Part shown: positions 25,954-35,044 of the stretch, piece after piece
Layout: every line of letters starts with the position of its first letter
Numbering within the stretch: position 1 is the first letter of the stretch
Assembly: GCA_003480165.1 (NCBI GenBank)
Contig: QUIQ01000002.1
Span: forward strand, 1 to 64,000
Direction of reading: 5' to 3'
Source: Firmicutes bacterium AM41-11
Lineage (GTDB): Bacteria > Bacillota_I > Bacilli_A > Erysipelotrichales > Erysipelotrichaceae
DNA: 64,000 nucleotides
Position numbers and translations under genes: made by a program
Notes under the pieces: model-generated
Seen by the model: only the letters and a program-made list of their open reading frames with translations
Database searches by the model: none
Told to the model about the DNA's origin: nothing

Positions 25954-27351
25954 ATGAATAAAGAGAGAAAACAGCCTTCCACAGCCTTTGCGGTTGTGAC
26001 ATTTTTAGCCATTATTCTTGTATTGATCGTTATGATCAATATGGGCGTAAATACTACCTTATCCGTATTTGCGGGTGTTATTGTAGCGGTTATCGCAACG
26101 AAGTTATTGAATATTCCATGGCAAGAAGTGGAACAGAATATTATTAAAACAGCAGCGGATTGTATGCCAACTTTCTTGATCGTTATTATGGTTGGTATGT
26201 TAGTAGGTATCTGGATGGCAGGTGGAACCGTTCCATCTTTGATGTATTATGGAATGCGTGTCATTTCACCAAAGATCTTAGTACCTTTAGCTTTTGTTCT
26301 TTGTGGTTTGACTTCGGAATTTACCGGAACTTCTTTTGGTTCTATTGCGACTATGGGTCTAGCTATGGTAGGAATTGCGTCTACGACTAGTATTCCTGTA
26401 CCACTCGTTGTCGGTGCCGTTGTATCTGGTGCTTGGTTAGGGGATAAGATGTCACCTTTATCGGATACGACTAACTTAGCTAGTGGCGTTTCAAAAGTTC
26501 CTTTATATGACCATATTCACTCTATGCAGTTTACAACGATTCCAGCTGGGGTTGTGGCTTTGATTCTATTTACAATTGCTGGTTTACATTATAGTGGTGG
26601 TTCGATGGATCTTGCCCAACAAAAGTTGATTATGGATACTTTAAGTCATCATTTTAATATCAATATCTTATTGATTTTACCAGCTATCTTGGTTGTCTTG
26701 ATTTCGGTATTCAAGATTCCTTCTTTATTAGGTATGGGATTAGCGGTCGTAATTTCCGCTGTCTTTGCGATGGTTTTCCAAGGTGTAAACTTTGTAGATT
26801 TGATGAACTATGCCTTCAATGGTTTCAGCATTAAAACTGGGGTCGCAATTGTTGATCCAATGTTGAACCGTGGTGGGGTTCTATCGATGTCTGAATTACT
26901 TGTAACCTTTATGGTTGCCAGTGTTATGGGTGCCGTTATTACTTCTACGGGAATTCTTGATGTCTTGGCAAAGAATGTTTTGTTGAAGTTTATCAAGAAC
27001 CGTACGATCTTGATTATCGTTACGTTGATTTACTGTTATATTGTCAACTTCTTAACAGCTGGTGGACAAACGGTTTCCATTATTGTTACTGAACAAACTT
27101 TTGAATCAACCTTTGAGGATATGAATATTAACCGAAAAGTCTTGTCTCGAACCTTGGAAGATTCAGGTACTTTATCAGCACCAATTGTTCCATGGGGAGT
27201 TGCTACGATTTATGTTATGGGTGTATTAGGTTGTTCGACGGCTTATATTCCTTATGCATGGTTTATCTTTATTGTTCCTATTTTCTCTATTATCTGTGCC
27301 ATCACAGGCTTTGGAATTTGGGATAAAGAAGGAAATCCAGTCCGTAAGTAA
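25954..27351 (+). CDS. nhaC: NhaC family Na+/H+ antiporter-like transporter
   Basis: A 465-residue, roughly 11-helix membrane protein of the NhaC group: SEFTGTSFGSIATMGLAMVGIA, GAWLGDKMSPLSDTTNLASG and the C-terminal TLSAPIVPWGVATIYVMGVLG. These proteins exchange Na+ for H+, or in some cases organic acids. Being next to an esterase could point to an organic-acid role, but that is only a guess. Confidence 0.82.
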   Translation: MNKERKQPSTAFAVVTFLAIILVLIVMINMGVNTTLSVFAGVIVAVIATKLLNIPWQEVEQNIIKTAADCMPTFLIVIMVGMLVGIWMAGGTVPSLMYYGMRVISPKILVPLAFVLCGLTSEFTGTSFGSIATMGLAMVGIASTTSIPVPLVVGAVVSGAWLGDKMSPLSDTTNLASGVSKVPLYDHIHSMQFTTIPAGVVALILFTIAGLHYSGGSMDLAQQKLIMDTLSHHFNINILLILPAILVVLISVFKIPSLLGMGLAVVISAVFAMVFQGVNFVDLMNYAFNGFSIKTGVAIVDPMLNRGGVLSMSELLVTFMVASVMGAVITSTGILDVLAKNVLLKFIKNRTILIIVTLIYCYIVNFLTAGGQTVSIIVTEQTFESTFEDMNINRKVLSRTLEDSGTLSAPIVPWGVATIYVMGVLGCSTAYIPYAWFIFIVPIFSIICAITGFGIWDKEGNPVRK

Positions 27352-27388
27352 TACATATCATTCAATCATCTTAAGCCAAACTTTCTGA

Positions 27389-27646
27389 TTATTCAGAGAT
27401 TTTGAGGTGGATCTACTGGCAATCGATCGTAGTGGAAGAAAAGCTATTTTTGTCGAGTGTAAGTTTACCAGTCATCCAATGCCTTATGATGAATACGAAG
27501 ATTTAATGACCGCTACAAAAGTTTTTCCAAATATGGAAGAAAAACATTTATGGTTTTTTAGTAAATCAGGGTATACAAGATCCGTTATTGAACAAGCTAG
27601 AAAAGATCATGCAACGCTATTAACAATCGATGATTTATTCGATTAA
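27389..27646 (+). pseudogene. C-terminal fragment of a DUF234 ATPase
   Basis: About 85 codons reading RDFEVDLLAIDRSGRKAIFVECKF... to the end. This is the C-terminal DUF234 nuclease-like domain (E-V-D ... E-C-K) of archaeal-type AAA ATPases. The ATPase part is absent and the frame is closed by a TGA just upstream. A GTG at 27407 could start it, but a fragment is the simpler reading. Confidence 0.6.
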
Positions 27647-27670
27647 AATGCCTGTAAATCTTTCCCATTA

Positions 27671-27710
27671 AAAACCAAGAAAGGCCTATATAGGCTCTTC
27701 TTGGTTTTTT
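27671..27710. terminator. bidirectional terminator
   Basis: AAAACCAAGAA (27671-27681) pairs with TTCTTGGTTTT (27698-27708) with a further inner stem. It serves the minus-strand S66 gene. Confidence 0.8.
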
Positions 27711-27715
27711 TGATC

Positions 27716-28690
27716 TTACTTTAGAATGTATTGTATATTTCCTTTTCCTTGTTTCACATCAATTTGAGCCAGAGCTCCATTAATGACATAGAAATGTGGG
27801 TAAGTATGTCCAATGTCTGTTTCAAAGATTAGTGAAATATTTGGACAAGCTCTTTGAAAAGCTTCTTGGTAGTTAATCAGTTCGGATACATTTTCAAAAA
27901 GAACGCGACCCACTAAGATGGCTTTGGTGGTTTGAAAGTAGCCTAAGACTTTCATCTTTAATAAAGCTCGATAGACATCACAAGAATTCATGGAGAAGAT
28001 GTCAAAGAACCAAACGATGCCATCGTTTTTATAACGTTGGATAAATTCTTGCGTAAAGTCAAATGGAGTTCCGGCTAAGTCATTAATGCTTTCTAAACAA
28101 CCACCTAATAGTCTTGCCTTTACAGAAACTTCGCCTTGGTAGTAAGTGGGCGTATTTAAAATCGGTGCTCCTTCGTTATAGAAGTCTACGTGTTGGTGTT
28201 TGGTGGAGGAAACAAGCGGTTGATTGTTTCCTTTCAAAAAATTAAAACAGCTTTGACTATAGGCATTGATGCCATAGGCATCAAAGGATCCGGCATTAAA
28301 GCCATAAATTGTAGCTATGTCACAATGACAAGTAACTGGGAATAATAAATTGGTGGGATCGCTGGCTCCCAGGAACCATTTAGGATGAGCTTTGATGGAA
28401 TCAAAGTCAATATAAGGCATCGTTTCTACTTGAAAGTCTCCACCCGCAGCACACCAGATTGCAGAAATAGAAGTATCTTCTAATAATGTGTTGAATTCCT
28501 TTACCCGAATCTTTGCGTCTGCGCTTGGTTCCGTATTGGAACGAACATCAGATGTTTCTTTCGTTTGAAAGCCTTGAGTATGGATATACTGGATGGATTC
28601 ATTAAAAGAATCTAATTTATGACCGACACCACTAGATAAAGCGGTTATACCTATGGTGTCTTTGTTTTTCAAAAAAGTGGGATAATACAT
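27716..28690 (-). CDS. S66 family LD-carboxypeptidase-like serine peptidase
   Basis: A 324-residue protein of the LdcA/MccF family, which trims murein peptides or inactivates microcin-like compounds. It shows the nucleophile loop GASDPTNLL, the Glu of LLGGCLESI and the His of DIGHTYPHFYVINGALAQID. The ATG at 28690 follows AGGAGG; an upstream TTG is not needed. The MccF-like sequence suggests possible self-immunity or detoxification, not proven. Confidence 0.82.
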   Translation of the reverse strand: MYYPTFLKNKDTIGITALSSGVGHKLDSFNESIQYIHTQGFQTKETSDVRSNTEPSADAKIRVKEFNTLLEDTSISAIWCAAGGDFQVETMPYIDFDSIKAHPKWFLGASDPTNLLFPVTCHCDIATIYGFNAGSFDAYGINAYSQSCFNFLKGNNQPLVSSTKHQHVDFYNEGAPILNTPTYYQGEVSVKARLLGGCLESINDLAGTPFDFTQEFIQRYKNDGIVWFFDIFSMNSCDVYRALLKMKVLGYFQTTKAILVGRVLFENVSELINYQEAFQRACPNISLIFETDIGHTYPHFYVINGALAQIDVKQGKGNIQYILK

Positions 28691-28730
28691 AAACAACCTC
28701 CTGCCTCTAGTATATTACAAACTTTTGTTC

Positions 28731-28736
28731 TATACT
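28731..28736 (+). promoter_or_regulatory. -10 box of the tyrosine phosphatase gene, 6 bases before the ATG
   Basis: TATACT, six bases, ATG at 28743. There is no Shine-Dalgarno sequence. Confidence 0.5.
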
Positions 28737-28742
28737 TCTTCC

Positions 28743-29495
28743 ATGAGTGAAATTCAATTGATTGGAACCAGTAATTGTCGGGATTTTTCTGGCATCGTTA
28801 ACCGAAAAGGACAGAAGATCACATCCCATGCCTATATTCGTTGTGATGCCCTGCATCATTTAACTTTCTTAGATCAAAAAGCCTTAAAGGAACAATGGCA
28901 TCTAAAGACCGTCATTGACTTACGTACCCATGCCGAAATACTAAAAAGTCCCGATCGCATGATTCCTCATGTCCACTATGAACATATTTCCATTATGGAA
29001 AAAAGTACCTTAGGGATTTCCCATGAGAAATCTTTTCTTTCTTTACTAGAGAACATTCCCAATATGTGTGACATGTATAAGCGTATGGTAACCGAACCTT
29101 ATTCGCTCCAGCAATTCCAGAAAGTTTTTTCTATCATTTGCCAACAGGAAGGGACAATTCTCTGGCATTGTACGGAGGGAAAGGATCGTTGTGGTTTGGT
29201 TTCGGCTTTCTTTCTAGCACTCTTAGATGTGGACAAAGAAGAAATCATGAAAGATTACTTATTAACCAACCAACATACCAGCCGCAATGAATTAAAGCTA
29301 TTAGCCCCTTTAAAACTGGTAGAGCCAGAAAAAAGAGAAGAGATCTTATCTTTATTTCAAGCTAAACCCGAATACTTAGAAGCCGCTTGGACTGCGATTG
29401 AGGAAAACTTTGGCAGTATGGATGCCTTTTTAGAAACACAATTAGGGATTACCCCAGAAATAAAAACAGAACTTCAAGCCAAAGTTTTCGCATAA
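28743..29495 (+). CDS. tyrosine-protein phosphatase, PTP/DSP type
   Basis: A 250-residue phosphatase with P-loop HCTEGKDRCG (around residues 141-150), the N-terminal NCRDFSGI and the general pattern of the Firmicute Y_phosphatase3 family. These act on phosphotyrosine or phosphoinositide-like substrates; the natural target is unknown. The start at 28743 gives MSEIQLIGTSNCRD, the family N-terminus. Confidence 0.85.
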   Translation: MSEIQLIGTSNCRDFSGIVNRKGQKITSHAYIRCDALHHLTFLDQKALKEQWHLKTVIDLRTHAEILKSPDRMIPHVHYEHISIMEKSTLGISHEKSFLSLLENIPNMCDMYKRMVTEPYSLQQFQKVFSIICQQEGTILWHCTEGKDRCGLVSAFFLALLDVDKEEIMKDYLLTNQHTSRNELKLLAPLKLVEPEKREEILSLFQAKPEYLEAAWTAIEENFGSMDAFLETQLGITPEIKTELQAKVFA

Positions 29496-29496
29496 A

Positions 29497-29520
29497 AACT
29501 ACCAGCCGAAGCTGGTAGTT
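29497..29520. terminator. bidirectional terminator
   Basis: AACTACCAGC (29497-29506) pairs with GCTGGTAGTT (29511-29520) around a CGAA tetraloop. The T run is on the minus side. Confidence 0.85.
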
Positions 29521-29521
29521 A

Positions 29522-30670
29522 TTAGATAAGACTTCTAAACAAGGCTTCAATTTCTTCTACAGTAACAGGTTTTGGATTACCTGGCGTACAAGCATCTTTA
29601 ATGGCATCGCGAGCAAGACTTGGAATGTCTTCTGGCTTAACGATGTCTTTTAAGTTATCTGGAATACCGACATCTTTACCTAATTGAGCGACCGCATCAA
29701 TCGCAGCTTGGCGGTATTCTTTCGGACTCATAGAATCTACATCTTTTACGCCTAATACACGGGCAATTTCACGGTATTTTTCGCCACTGGCATCGGCATT
29801 AAAGGCCATAACTGGTGGTAATAGAATGGCACAGGCTTTACCATGTGGGGTATTGTAGTAAGCGGAAAGCGTATGGGCCATGGAATGGTCAATACCTAAG
29901 CCTACATTGGAGAATCCCATACCCGCAATGTATTGGCCTAGAGCCATACCTTCTCTACCTTCTTTTTCATTTTTTACGGCTCCTCTTAAAGAGCGTCCAA
30001 TCACTTCAATGGCTTTTAAATGGAACATGTCAGAAAGTTCCCAAGCACCAGCCGTAATATAGCCTTCAATCGCATGCGTTAAGGCATCCATTCCGGTAGC
30101 TGCGGTTAAGCCAGCTGGCATCGAAGCCATCATATCTGGATCCACAAAGGCAATGATCGGAATATCATGGGGATCCACACAAACGAATTTACGTTTCTTT
30201 TCCGGATCGGTAATAACGTAGTTGATCGTTACTTCCGCAGCTGTACCAGCTGTAGTAGGAATGGCTAAGATTGGTACACAGCCATTTGGCGAAACAATGG
30301 CACCTTCTAGAGAACGAATATCTGAGAATTCCGGATTCTTTGCGACAATCCCAATGGCTTTAGCGGTATCCATACTGGATCCACCACCAATGGCTACAAT
30401 ACAGTCTGCTCCACTGTTTTTAAAAGCTTCTAGACCTTTCTTTACATTATCAATGGTTGGATTTGGTTGGATTTTGCTAAAGACTTCATACGCAATCTTG
30501 GCTTCATCCAAAAGATCTGTTACTTTCTTTGTGACCCCAAATTTAATTAAATCTGGATCACTTGTCACCAAAGCTTTTTGAAAATGATGATCTTTGATTT
30601 CTTCACTTACAGCCTGGATAGCTCCATAGCCATGGTAGGAAACACCATTCAATACAAAACGATTTGCCAT
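29522..30670 (-). CDS. iron-containing alcohol dehydrogenase (lactaldehyde reductase type)
   Basis: A 382-residue group III alcohol dehydrogenase. NAD-binding GGGSSMDTAKAIG, TTAGTAAEVT and the metal site TGMDALTHAIEGY, IDHSMAHTLSAYYNTPHG are visible. Length and pattern resemble FucO lactaldehyde:propanediol oxidoreductase. It would recycle NADH during fermentation. The ribosome binding site is AAGGAGG. Confidence 0.88.
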   Translation of the reverse strand: MANRFVLNGVSYHGYGAIQAVSEEIKDHHFQKALVTSDPDLIKFGVTKKVTDLLDEAKIAYEVFSKIQPNPTIDNVKKGLEAFKNSGADCIVAIGGGSSMDTAKAIGIVAKNPEFSDIRSLEGAIVSPNGCVPILAIPTTAGTAAEVTINYVITDPEKKRKFVCVDPHDIPIIAFVDPDMMASMPAGLTAATGMDALTHAIEGYITAGAWELSDMFHLKAIEVIGRSLRGAVKNEKEGREGMALGQYIAGMGFSNVGLGIDHSMAHTLSAYYNTPHGKACAILLPPVMAFNADASGEKYREIARVLGVKDVDSMSPKEYRQAAIDAVAQLGKDVGIPDNLKDIVKPEDIPSLARDAIKDACTPGNPKPVTVEEIEALFRSLI

Positions 30671-30702
30671 ACGAATTTCCTCCTTGTATGTTTCTTTCTT
30701 CT

Positions 30703-30732
30703 ATTATCGCTTAATCCTAAGTATTTAAACAA
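30703..30732 (-). promoter_or_regulatory. promoter of the alcohol dehydrogenase gene
   Basis: On the minus strand TTGTTT (30727-30732), 18 bp, GATAAT (30703-30708). Confidence 0.55.
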
Positions 30733-30761
30733 GCAGAAAATGTATGCGATTACAATAAAAT

Positions 30762-30856
30762 AAAAAAGGTTATCTCTATAGACAACCTTGGCGGTAGTTG
30801 CGGATAAGAAAAGTCCGTATCATTATGCGAGGAGTCATAATCCTTTTCTTATTTGC
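30762..30856 (-). ncRNA. putative structured small RNA
   Basis: On the minus strand a GATAAT box (30863-30868) precedes about 95 bases with two hairpins. The first pairs 30843-30852 with 30804-30813 and contains an inner ATTATG/CATAAT stem. A single-stranded CGCAACTACCGCC follows. The second is a terminator AAGGTTGTCT/AGATAACCTT (30766-30789) with six T. No ORF with a ribosome site fits. The stretch from 30870 to 31130 is A/T-rich and holds no gene I can see. Confidence 0.45.
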
Positions 30857-31158
30857 ACTCTTATTATCTATAGATTTAGATAAATGAAAATAAAGAATGA
30901 ATCATTTCTTTTAAACAAAAGCCAAAGTTTATTAAATAAAAGAGAAACCCTGCTTAATTTCTTTTGAAGAAAAGAAAAACAAAAAAAGAAGGATAGATTT
31001 TTATATAAATTTCTGTAAATCTTTGATATAAAAATAAATTTAAAGGTATTTTCTTTTAAAACCAATTTTTTCTTTTTTACTTCCTAGAATATACAAAGAA
31101 TCACTGTCTTTTTGTACGCTTATTATCCATAATAAAAGTACAAAAAGGAGGGAGCAAG

Positions 31159-31428
31159 ATGATCGTTTATCATTTAGATTCCAGTGAATGGGTAAGTAAA
31201 CTTATGGAAGACCATGCATTGGTACAAAGTCGTACCTTAGTTTTGAATCAAGGAATTGCCGGTATAGTATATTGCTTCCTTGATGGCAAAAAGAATATTT
31301 GTTACATGGATGAATTTTTTACCAGTACCTATAAAGAAAAGGAAGTCAATCAAATCTCAAAAGAAGAAATCCATGCCCAAATCTACTACAAGATGCAATT
31401 AGAACAAGTGCAGAGGAATAGAGCATAA
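31159..31428 (+). CDS. hypothetical 89-residue protein
   Basis: A short soluble protein behind a strong AAAAGGAGGG site and followed by a good terminator, so probably expressed. It contains FLDGKKNICYMDEFFTS and an acidic-basic C-terminal helix. I recognise no family. Confidence 0.6.
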   Translation: MIVYHLDSSEWVSKLMEDHALVQSRTLVLNQGIAGIVYCFLDGKKNICYMDEFFTSTYKEKEVNQISKEEIHAQIYYKMQLEQVQRNRA

Positions 31429-31439
31429 ACCAGGAATAA

Positions 31440-31477
31440 GAAACATTGATGGGAATCATGAATGTTTCCTTTTTTTT
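31440..31477 (+). terminator. terminator of the 89-residue protein gene
   Basis: GAAACATT (31440-31447) pairs with AATGTTTC (31461-31468), followed by eight T. Confidence 0.8.
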
Positions 31478-31627
31478 AGGTTTTTTGTAAAGGAAACTTG
31501 TGTACTTTGTAAAAATGTAAACTAATATGGCTAATGTTATAGCTTTGTGATATAGTAGATAAGCATAATTATGTCTTGAAGAACTATAGCTGGTCTTCCG
31601 CATAGTGTGTTAATACTGTTTATCCTT

Positions 31628-31633
31628 TATAAT
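31628..31633 (+). promoter_or_regulatory. -10 box of the polysaccharide locus
   Basis: TATAAT about 90 bases before the first gene, with a weak -35 (TGTGTT, 16 bp upstream). The 5' leader is long and A/T-rich. The 297 bases from 31429 to 31725 otherwise hold no gene. Confidence 0.45.
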
Positions 31634-31725
31634 ATGTATAGTTTAGCTATAGATATGAGTAAGGAGAAAGTACATTAAATGGGTTAATTAAGTAAATAAT
31701 TGTATATTAAAGGGAAAGGGATACT

Positions 31726-33603
31726 ATGCAGTTAAATAAAAGCGAATTAGGGAAGGATTCTTCCTATCGTAAGCGGTTGTTGCTGATTGTTTTGGCAGAC
31801 ATAGTCTGTATTGCGTTTTCATATCTTTTTGCACTATGGGTGCGGTTTGACTTCGTTCTTTCAAATATTGAAGCCAAATATCTTATTAACTTAACTTGGT
31901 TTATTCCGGTTATTGTTCTTATTTCAATATTTGTGTATTACTTCATGCGCTTGTACCATAGTATATGGATTTTTGCGAGTGTGAATGAATTAATATCTAT
32001 TATTGAAGCTTATCTTATCTTACTTGTTGCTGTGGTTTTATGTTCTTTTATTCCCCGGTTTAATTTACCGCGAAGTGTCTTTTTAATGGGGTATTTCTTT
32101 AGCGGTGTTTCTTGTGTAGCGATTCGTTTTATGTATCGTTTCTTACGGTATATTAATTTGGATAACTCGAAAGAAACATGTGGAGAAAGAGTTCTTTTAG
32201 TTGGAGCTGGTTCTTCGGCTAGAGAGGTCATTAAAGCAAGTCGTAGTAATCCAAATCATGATTTCGAGGTTGAAGCCTTAGTGGATGACAATCCAGATAA
32301 ATACAAACGGTATTTGGAGGGTATTCAAATTGAAGGAAATAGTCATACTATTCCTGAATTAGTTAAAAAACATCATATTAATAAAATTATATTAGCCATG
32401 CCTGGTGCAAGTGCACAGGATAAAAAGGCTATCATTAATATTTGTAAAGAAACCAATTGTAAGGTACAAACGGTACCGAGCATGGCACAGATTGTCAATG
32501 AAGATGTCAAGGTTTCTAAGATTCGTGATGTTGAAATTGAAGAGCTTTTAGGGCGTGAAGTAACGCATATTAATCTAGAAGAAATTTATAAATCATTAGA
32601 GAATCGTGTTGTTATGGTTACTGGTGGGGGAGGTTCCATTGGTAGTGAGCTTTGTCGTCAGATTGCCAGAGCTAAACCAAAACAATTAATTATCTTTGAT
32701 ATTTATGAAAATAATGCGTATTCGATCCAACAAGAATTAAAACGTAAAGTTCCAGATTTAAATCTAGTTACTTTAATTGGTTCAGTACGAAATACTAAAC
32801 GTGTAGATTCTGTATTAGACAAATATCGTCCAGAGATTATTTTCCATGCGGCTGCGCATAAACATGTGCCATTAATGGAAGACAGTCCAAATGAATCGAT
32901 TAAGAATAATGTGATGGGAACCTATAAAGTTGCACAAGCTGCAGCAAGATATGGTGTCAAACGTTTCTTGTTGATTTCTACGGACAAAGCTGTAAATCCA
33001 ACAAATATTATGGGCGCCAGCAAGCGTTTGTGTGAAATGGTTATTCAAATGATGTCTCGGAAACATCCGGAAACGATTTATATGGCGGTTCGTTTTGGAA
33101 ATGTATTAGGTTCAAATGGTTCTGTGATTCCTTTGTTTAAAAAACAAATTGCCGAAGGTGGACCTGTTACAGTAACTGATCCAAACATCATTCGTTATTT
33201 TATGACCATACCAGAAGCCGTATCCCTTGTTCTAGAAGCAAGCCTTTATGCCAAAGGTGGCGAAATCTTTGTCTTAGACATGGGAGAACCTGTAAAAATT
33301 GATGATATGGCAAGAAACTTAATCAAATTATCTGGTTTAACCCCAGATGTAGACATTAAGGTAGAATATACTGGACTAAGACCAGGAGAAAAGCTCTATG
33401 AAGAATTATTAATGGATGAAGAAGGAATGACAAAAACCGAAAACAAGCTAATCTTTATTGGCCATCCAATTAAAATGGATGATCAACAATTTGAAAAAGA
33501 TCTAGCTTACATTGATGAAGCAAGTTATCAAGAAGTCAATGACATAAAAGAAATCGTACAAAAAATTGTACCAACGTATCATCCAGACTTAGAAACAAAG
33601 TAG
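31726..33603 (+). CDS. membrane-bound UDP-sugar 4,6-dehydratase (CapD/PglF/WbpM type)
   Basis: Starts amino-sugar synthesis by making a UDP-4-keto-6-deoxy sugar from UDP-GlcNAc. The 625-residue protein has four N-terminal membrane helices (about 18-130), a first nucleotide-binding fold (LLVGAGSSAREV) and a catalytic SDR domain with VTGGGGSIGSEL, HAAAHKHVPLME and STDKAVNPTNIMGASKR, where Met replaces the usual Tyr as in this family. A leaky terminator follows, setting it apart from the next genes. Confidence 0.9.
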   Translation: MQLNKSELGKDSSYRKRLLLIVLADIVCIAFSYLFALWVRFDFVLSNIEAKYLINLTWFIPVIVLISIFVYYFMRLYHSIWIFASVNELISIIEAYLILLVAVVLCSFIPRFNLPRSVFLMGYFFSGVSCVAIRFMYRFLRYINLDNSKETCGERVLLVGAGSSAREVIKASRSNPNHDFEVEALVDDNPDKYKRYLEGIQIEGNSHTIPELVKKHHINKIILAMPGASAQDKKAIINICKETNCKVQTVPSMAQIVNEDVKVSKIRDVEIEELLGREVTHINLEEIYKSLENRVVMVTGGGGSIGSELCRQIARAKPKQLIIFDIYENNAYSIQQELKRKVPDLNLVTLIGSVRNTKRVDSVLDKYRPEIIFHAAAHKHVPLMEDSPNESIKNNVMGTYKVAQAAARYGVKRFLLISTDKAVNPTNIMGASKRLCEMVIQMMSRKHPETIYMAVRFGNVLGSNGSVIPLFKKQIAEGGPVTVTDPNIIRYFMTIPEAVSLVLEASLYAKGGEIFVLDMGEPVKIDDMARNLIKLSGLTPDVDIKVEYTGLRPGEKLYEELLMDEEGMTKTENKLIFIGHPIKMDDQQFEKDLAYIDEASYQEVNDIKEIVQKIVPTYHPDLETK

Positions 33604-33622
33604 TATTTATAGAGAACACACA

Positions 33623-33659
33623 GACCAGTATATAGATTCTTTCTTACTGGTCGTTTTTT
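33623..33659 (+). terminator. internal terminator/attenuator in the polysaccharide operon
   Basis: GACCAGTA (33623-33630) pairs with TACTGGTC (33645-33652), followed by six T, only 22 bases before the next gene and with no obvious new promoter. Confidence 0.7.
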
Positions 33660-33680
33660 ATGAGATAAAGGAGAGATAAA

Positions 33681-34352
33681 ATGAATTATTTAGTTGTCGT
33701 AGCTCATCCGGATGATGAGGTATTAGGAGCAGGTGCAACAATTCATAAGTTAATTAAAGAAGGTCACAATGTAGCAGTAGCGATTATGGTGTCGCAGGCT
33801 GCAGCTAGAAAGGATTTATCTTCTACATTAACTTCTGATGAAGAAGAGGCATTGAACTTATTAGGGGTTAATAAAGTTTACCATGCAAATTTTCCAAATA
33901 TTAAGATGAACACAGTTGCACATTTGGATTTAGTGCAATTTGTCGAAAAGTGTATTGAAGATTTTGAAGCTGATGCGATTATTACACATCATCCATCTGA
34001 TACAAACAACGATCATGTTCAAACATCGTATGCTGTTCAAGCTGCAAGTCGTTTGTTTCAACGAAGAGAAAACATAGCTCCATTAAAACAATTACTATAT
34101 ATGGAAGTGCCATCCAGTACAGAATGGGCTTTGGATAGCTCATCGAAACGTTTTATACCAAATTACTTTGTCGAAATTGGCAAAGAAGGTGTTGACCGTA
34201 AAATAAAAGCATTATCTGCATACAAAGGCGTCATGAGACCATATCCTCACCCACGTAGTAATGAAGCATTAGAAGGCCTTGCAGCCTATCGAGGATCGCA
34301 AGCTGGATGTAATTATGCAGAAGCTTTTGAATGCGTCTTTATGAGAGGTTAG
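33681..34352 (+). CDS. PIG-L family deacetylase
   Basis: A zinc-dependent N-deacetylase of the LmbE/PIG-L family: VVVAHPDDEVLGAG (metal ligands His9, Asp12 in the AHPDDE motif) and HHPSDTNNDHV. The 223-residue protein probably removes an N-acetyl group from an amino sugar of the polysaccharide or its nucleotide precursor. The ribosome binding site is AAGGAGAG. It is 6 bases from the next gene. Confidence 0.88.
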   Translation: MNYLVVVAHPDDEVLGAGATIHKLIKEGHNVAVAIMVSQAAARKDLSSTLTSDEEEALNLLGVNKVYHANFPNIKMNTVAHLDLVQFVEKCIEDFEADAIITHHPSDTNNDHVQTSYAVQAASRLFQRRENIAPLKQLLYMEVPSSTEWALDSSSKRFIPNYFVEIGKEGVDRKIKALSAYKGVMRPYPHPRSNEALEGLAAYRGSQAGCNYAEAFECVFMRG

Positions 34353-34358
34353 GAAGAT

Positions 34359-35024
34359 ATGTATAAACTGTTTATTAAGCGGTTATTAGATATTATTATT
34401 TCTGGCCTGGCAATCATTATTTTGTCACCAATTTATTTGATTATTGCTATTATTGTAAGAATTCAAATGGGAAGTCCCGTGTTATTTGCACAGGATCGAA
34501 TTGGTAAAGACGAAAAAATCTTTAAGCTATATAAATTTCGTTCCATGACAAATGAAACAGATGAAAAGGGAGAATTACTTCCAGAAAAACAAAGACTAAC
34601 AAAGTTTGGCATTACACTAAGATCAACTTCATTGGACGAGCTTCCTGAATTATTTATGATTTTTAAAGGGGATATGTCAATTATTGGTCCTCGGCCACAA
34701 CCTAAGTTTTATTTGCCATATTACGAAGAAGATGAAAGAGTAGCTCATAAAGTGAGAGGTGGGTTACTTCCTCCAGATAGTTTATGTGGCGAATGCCAAT
34801 GTGATTGGGAAACGCAACTTGAATATGAAGTTTATTATGCCGAAAATGTTTCATTTATCTTAGATATTAAAGTGATTATTTATACTTTTATCATTTTATA
34901 TAAGAGAATGAAAAATAACTATGGTGCTGATGATAGACCGATGTTGCATCAGTATCGTTCAAATAAAAAATTCACATCGGATGAAATCAATAAGTGGGCA
35001 TCGATGGGAATTAAAATCAAGTGA
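34359..35024 (+). CDS. initiating phosphoglycosyltransferase (PglC/WbaP C-terminal type)
   Basis: Transfers a phospho-sugar from a UDP-sugar to undecaprenyl phosphate, beginning each repeat unit. The 221-residue protein is monotopic: one N-terminal reentrant helix (LLDIIISGLAIIILSPIYLIIAI), KFRSM, the catalytic Asp-Glu in TSLDELPE and GPRPQP. It follows the deacetylase by 6 bases. Confidence 0.9.
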   Translation: MYKLFIKRLLDIIISGLAIIILSPIYLIIAIIVRIQMGSPVLFAQDRIGKDEKIFKLYKFRSMTNETDEKGELLPEKQRLTKFGITLRSTSLDELPELFMIFKGDMSIIGPRPQPKFYLPYYEEDERVAHKVRGGLLPPDSLCGECQCDWETQLEYEVYYAENVSFILDIKVIIYTFIILYKRMKNNYGADDRPMLHQYRSNKKFTSDEINKWASMGIKIK

Positions 35025-35044
35025 TGCTTATGGAGATATAAAAC

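Noticed and set aside
28697..28702. AGGAGG read as part of the promoter of the tyrosine phosphatase
   Set aside because: It lies on the minus strand and serves the divergent S66 gene at 28690.
30870..31130. Long antisense-type open frame and possible riboswitch in the A/T-rich gap
   Set aside because: Composition is low-complexity A/T and I see no conserved aptamer elements; only the 30762-30856 unit is kept as a candidate.
31640..31725. Seven-codon leader peptide (ATGAGTAAGGAG...) in the polysaccharide operon leader
   Set aside because: No ribosome binding site and no matching attenuator before the first gene.
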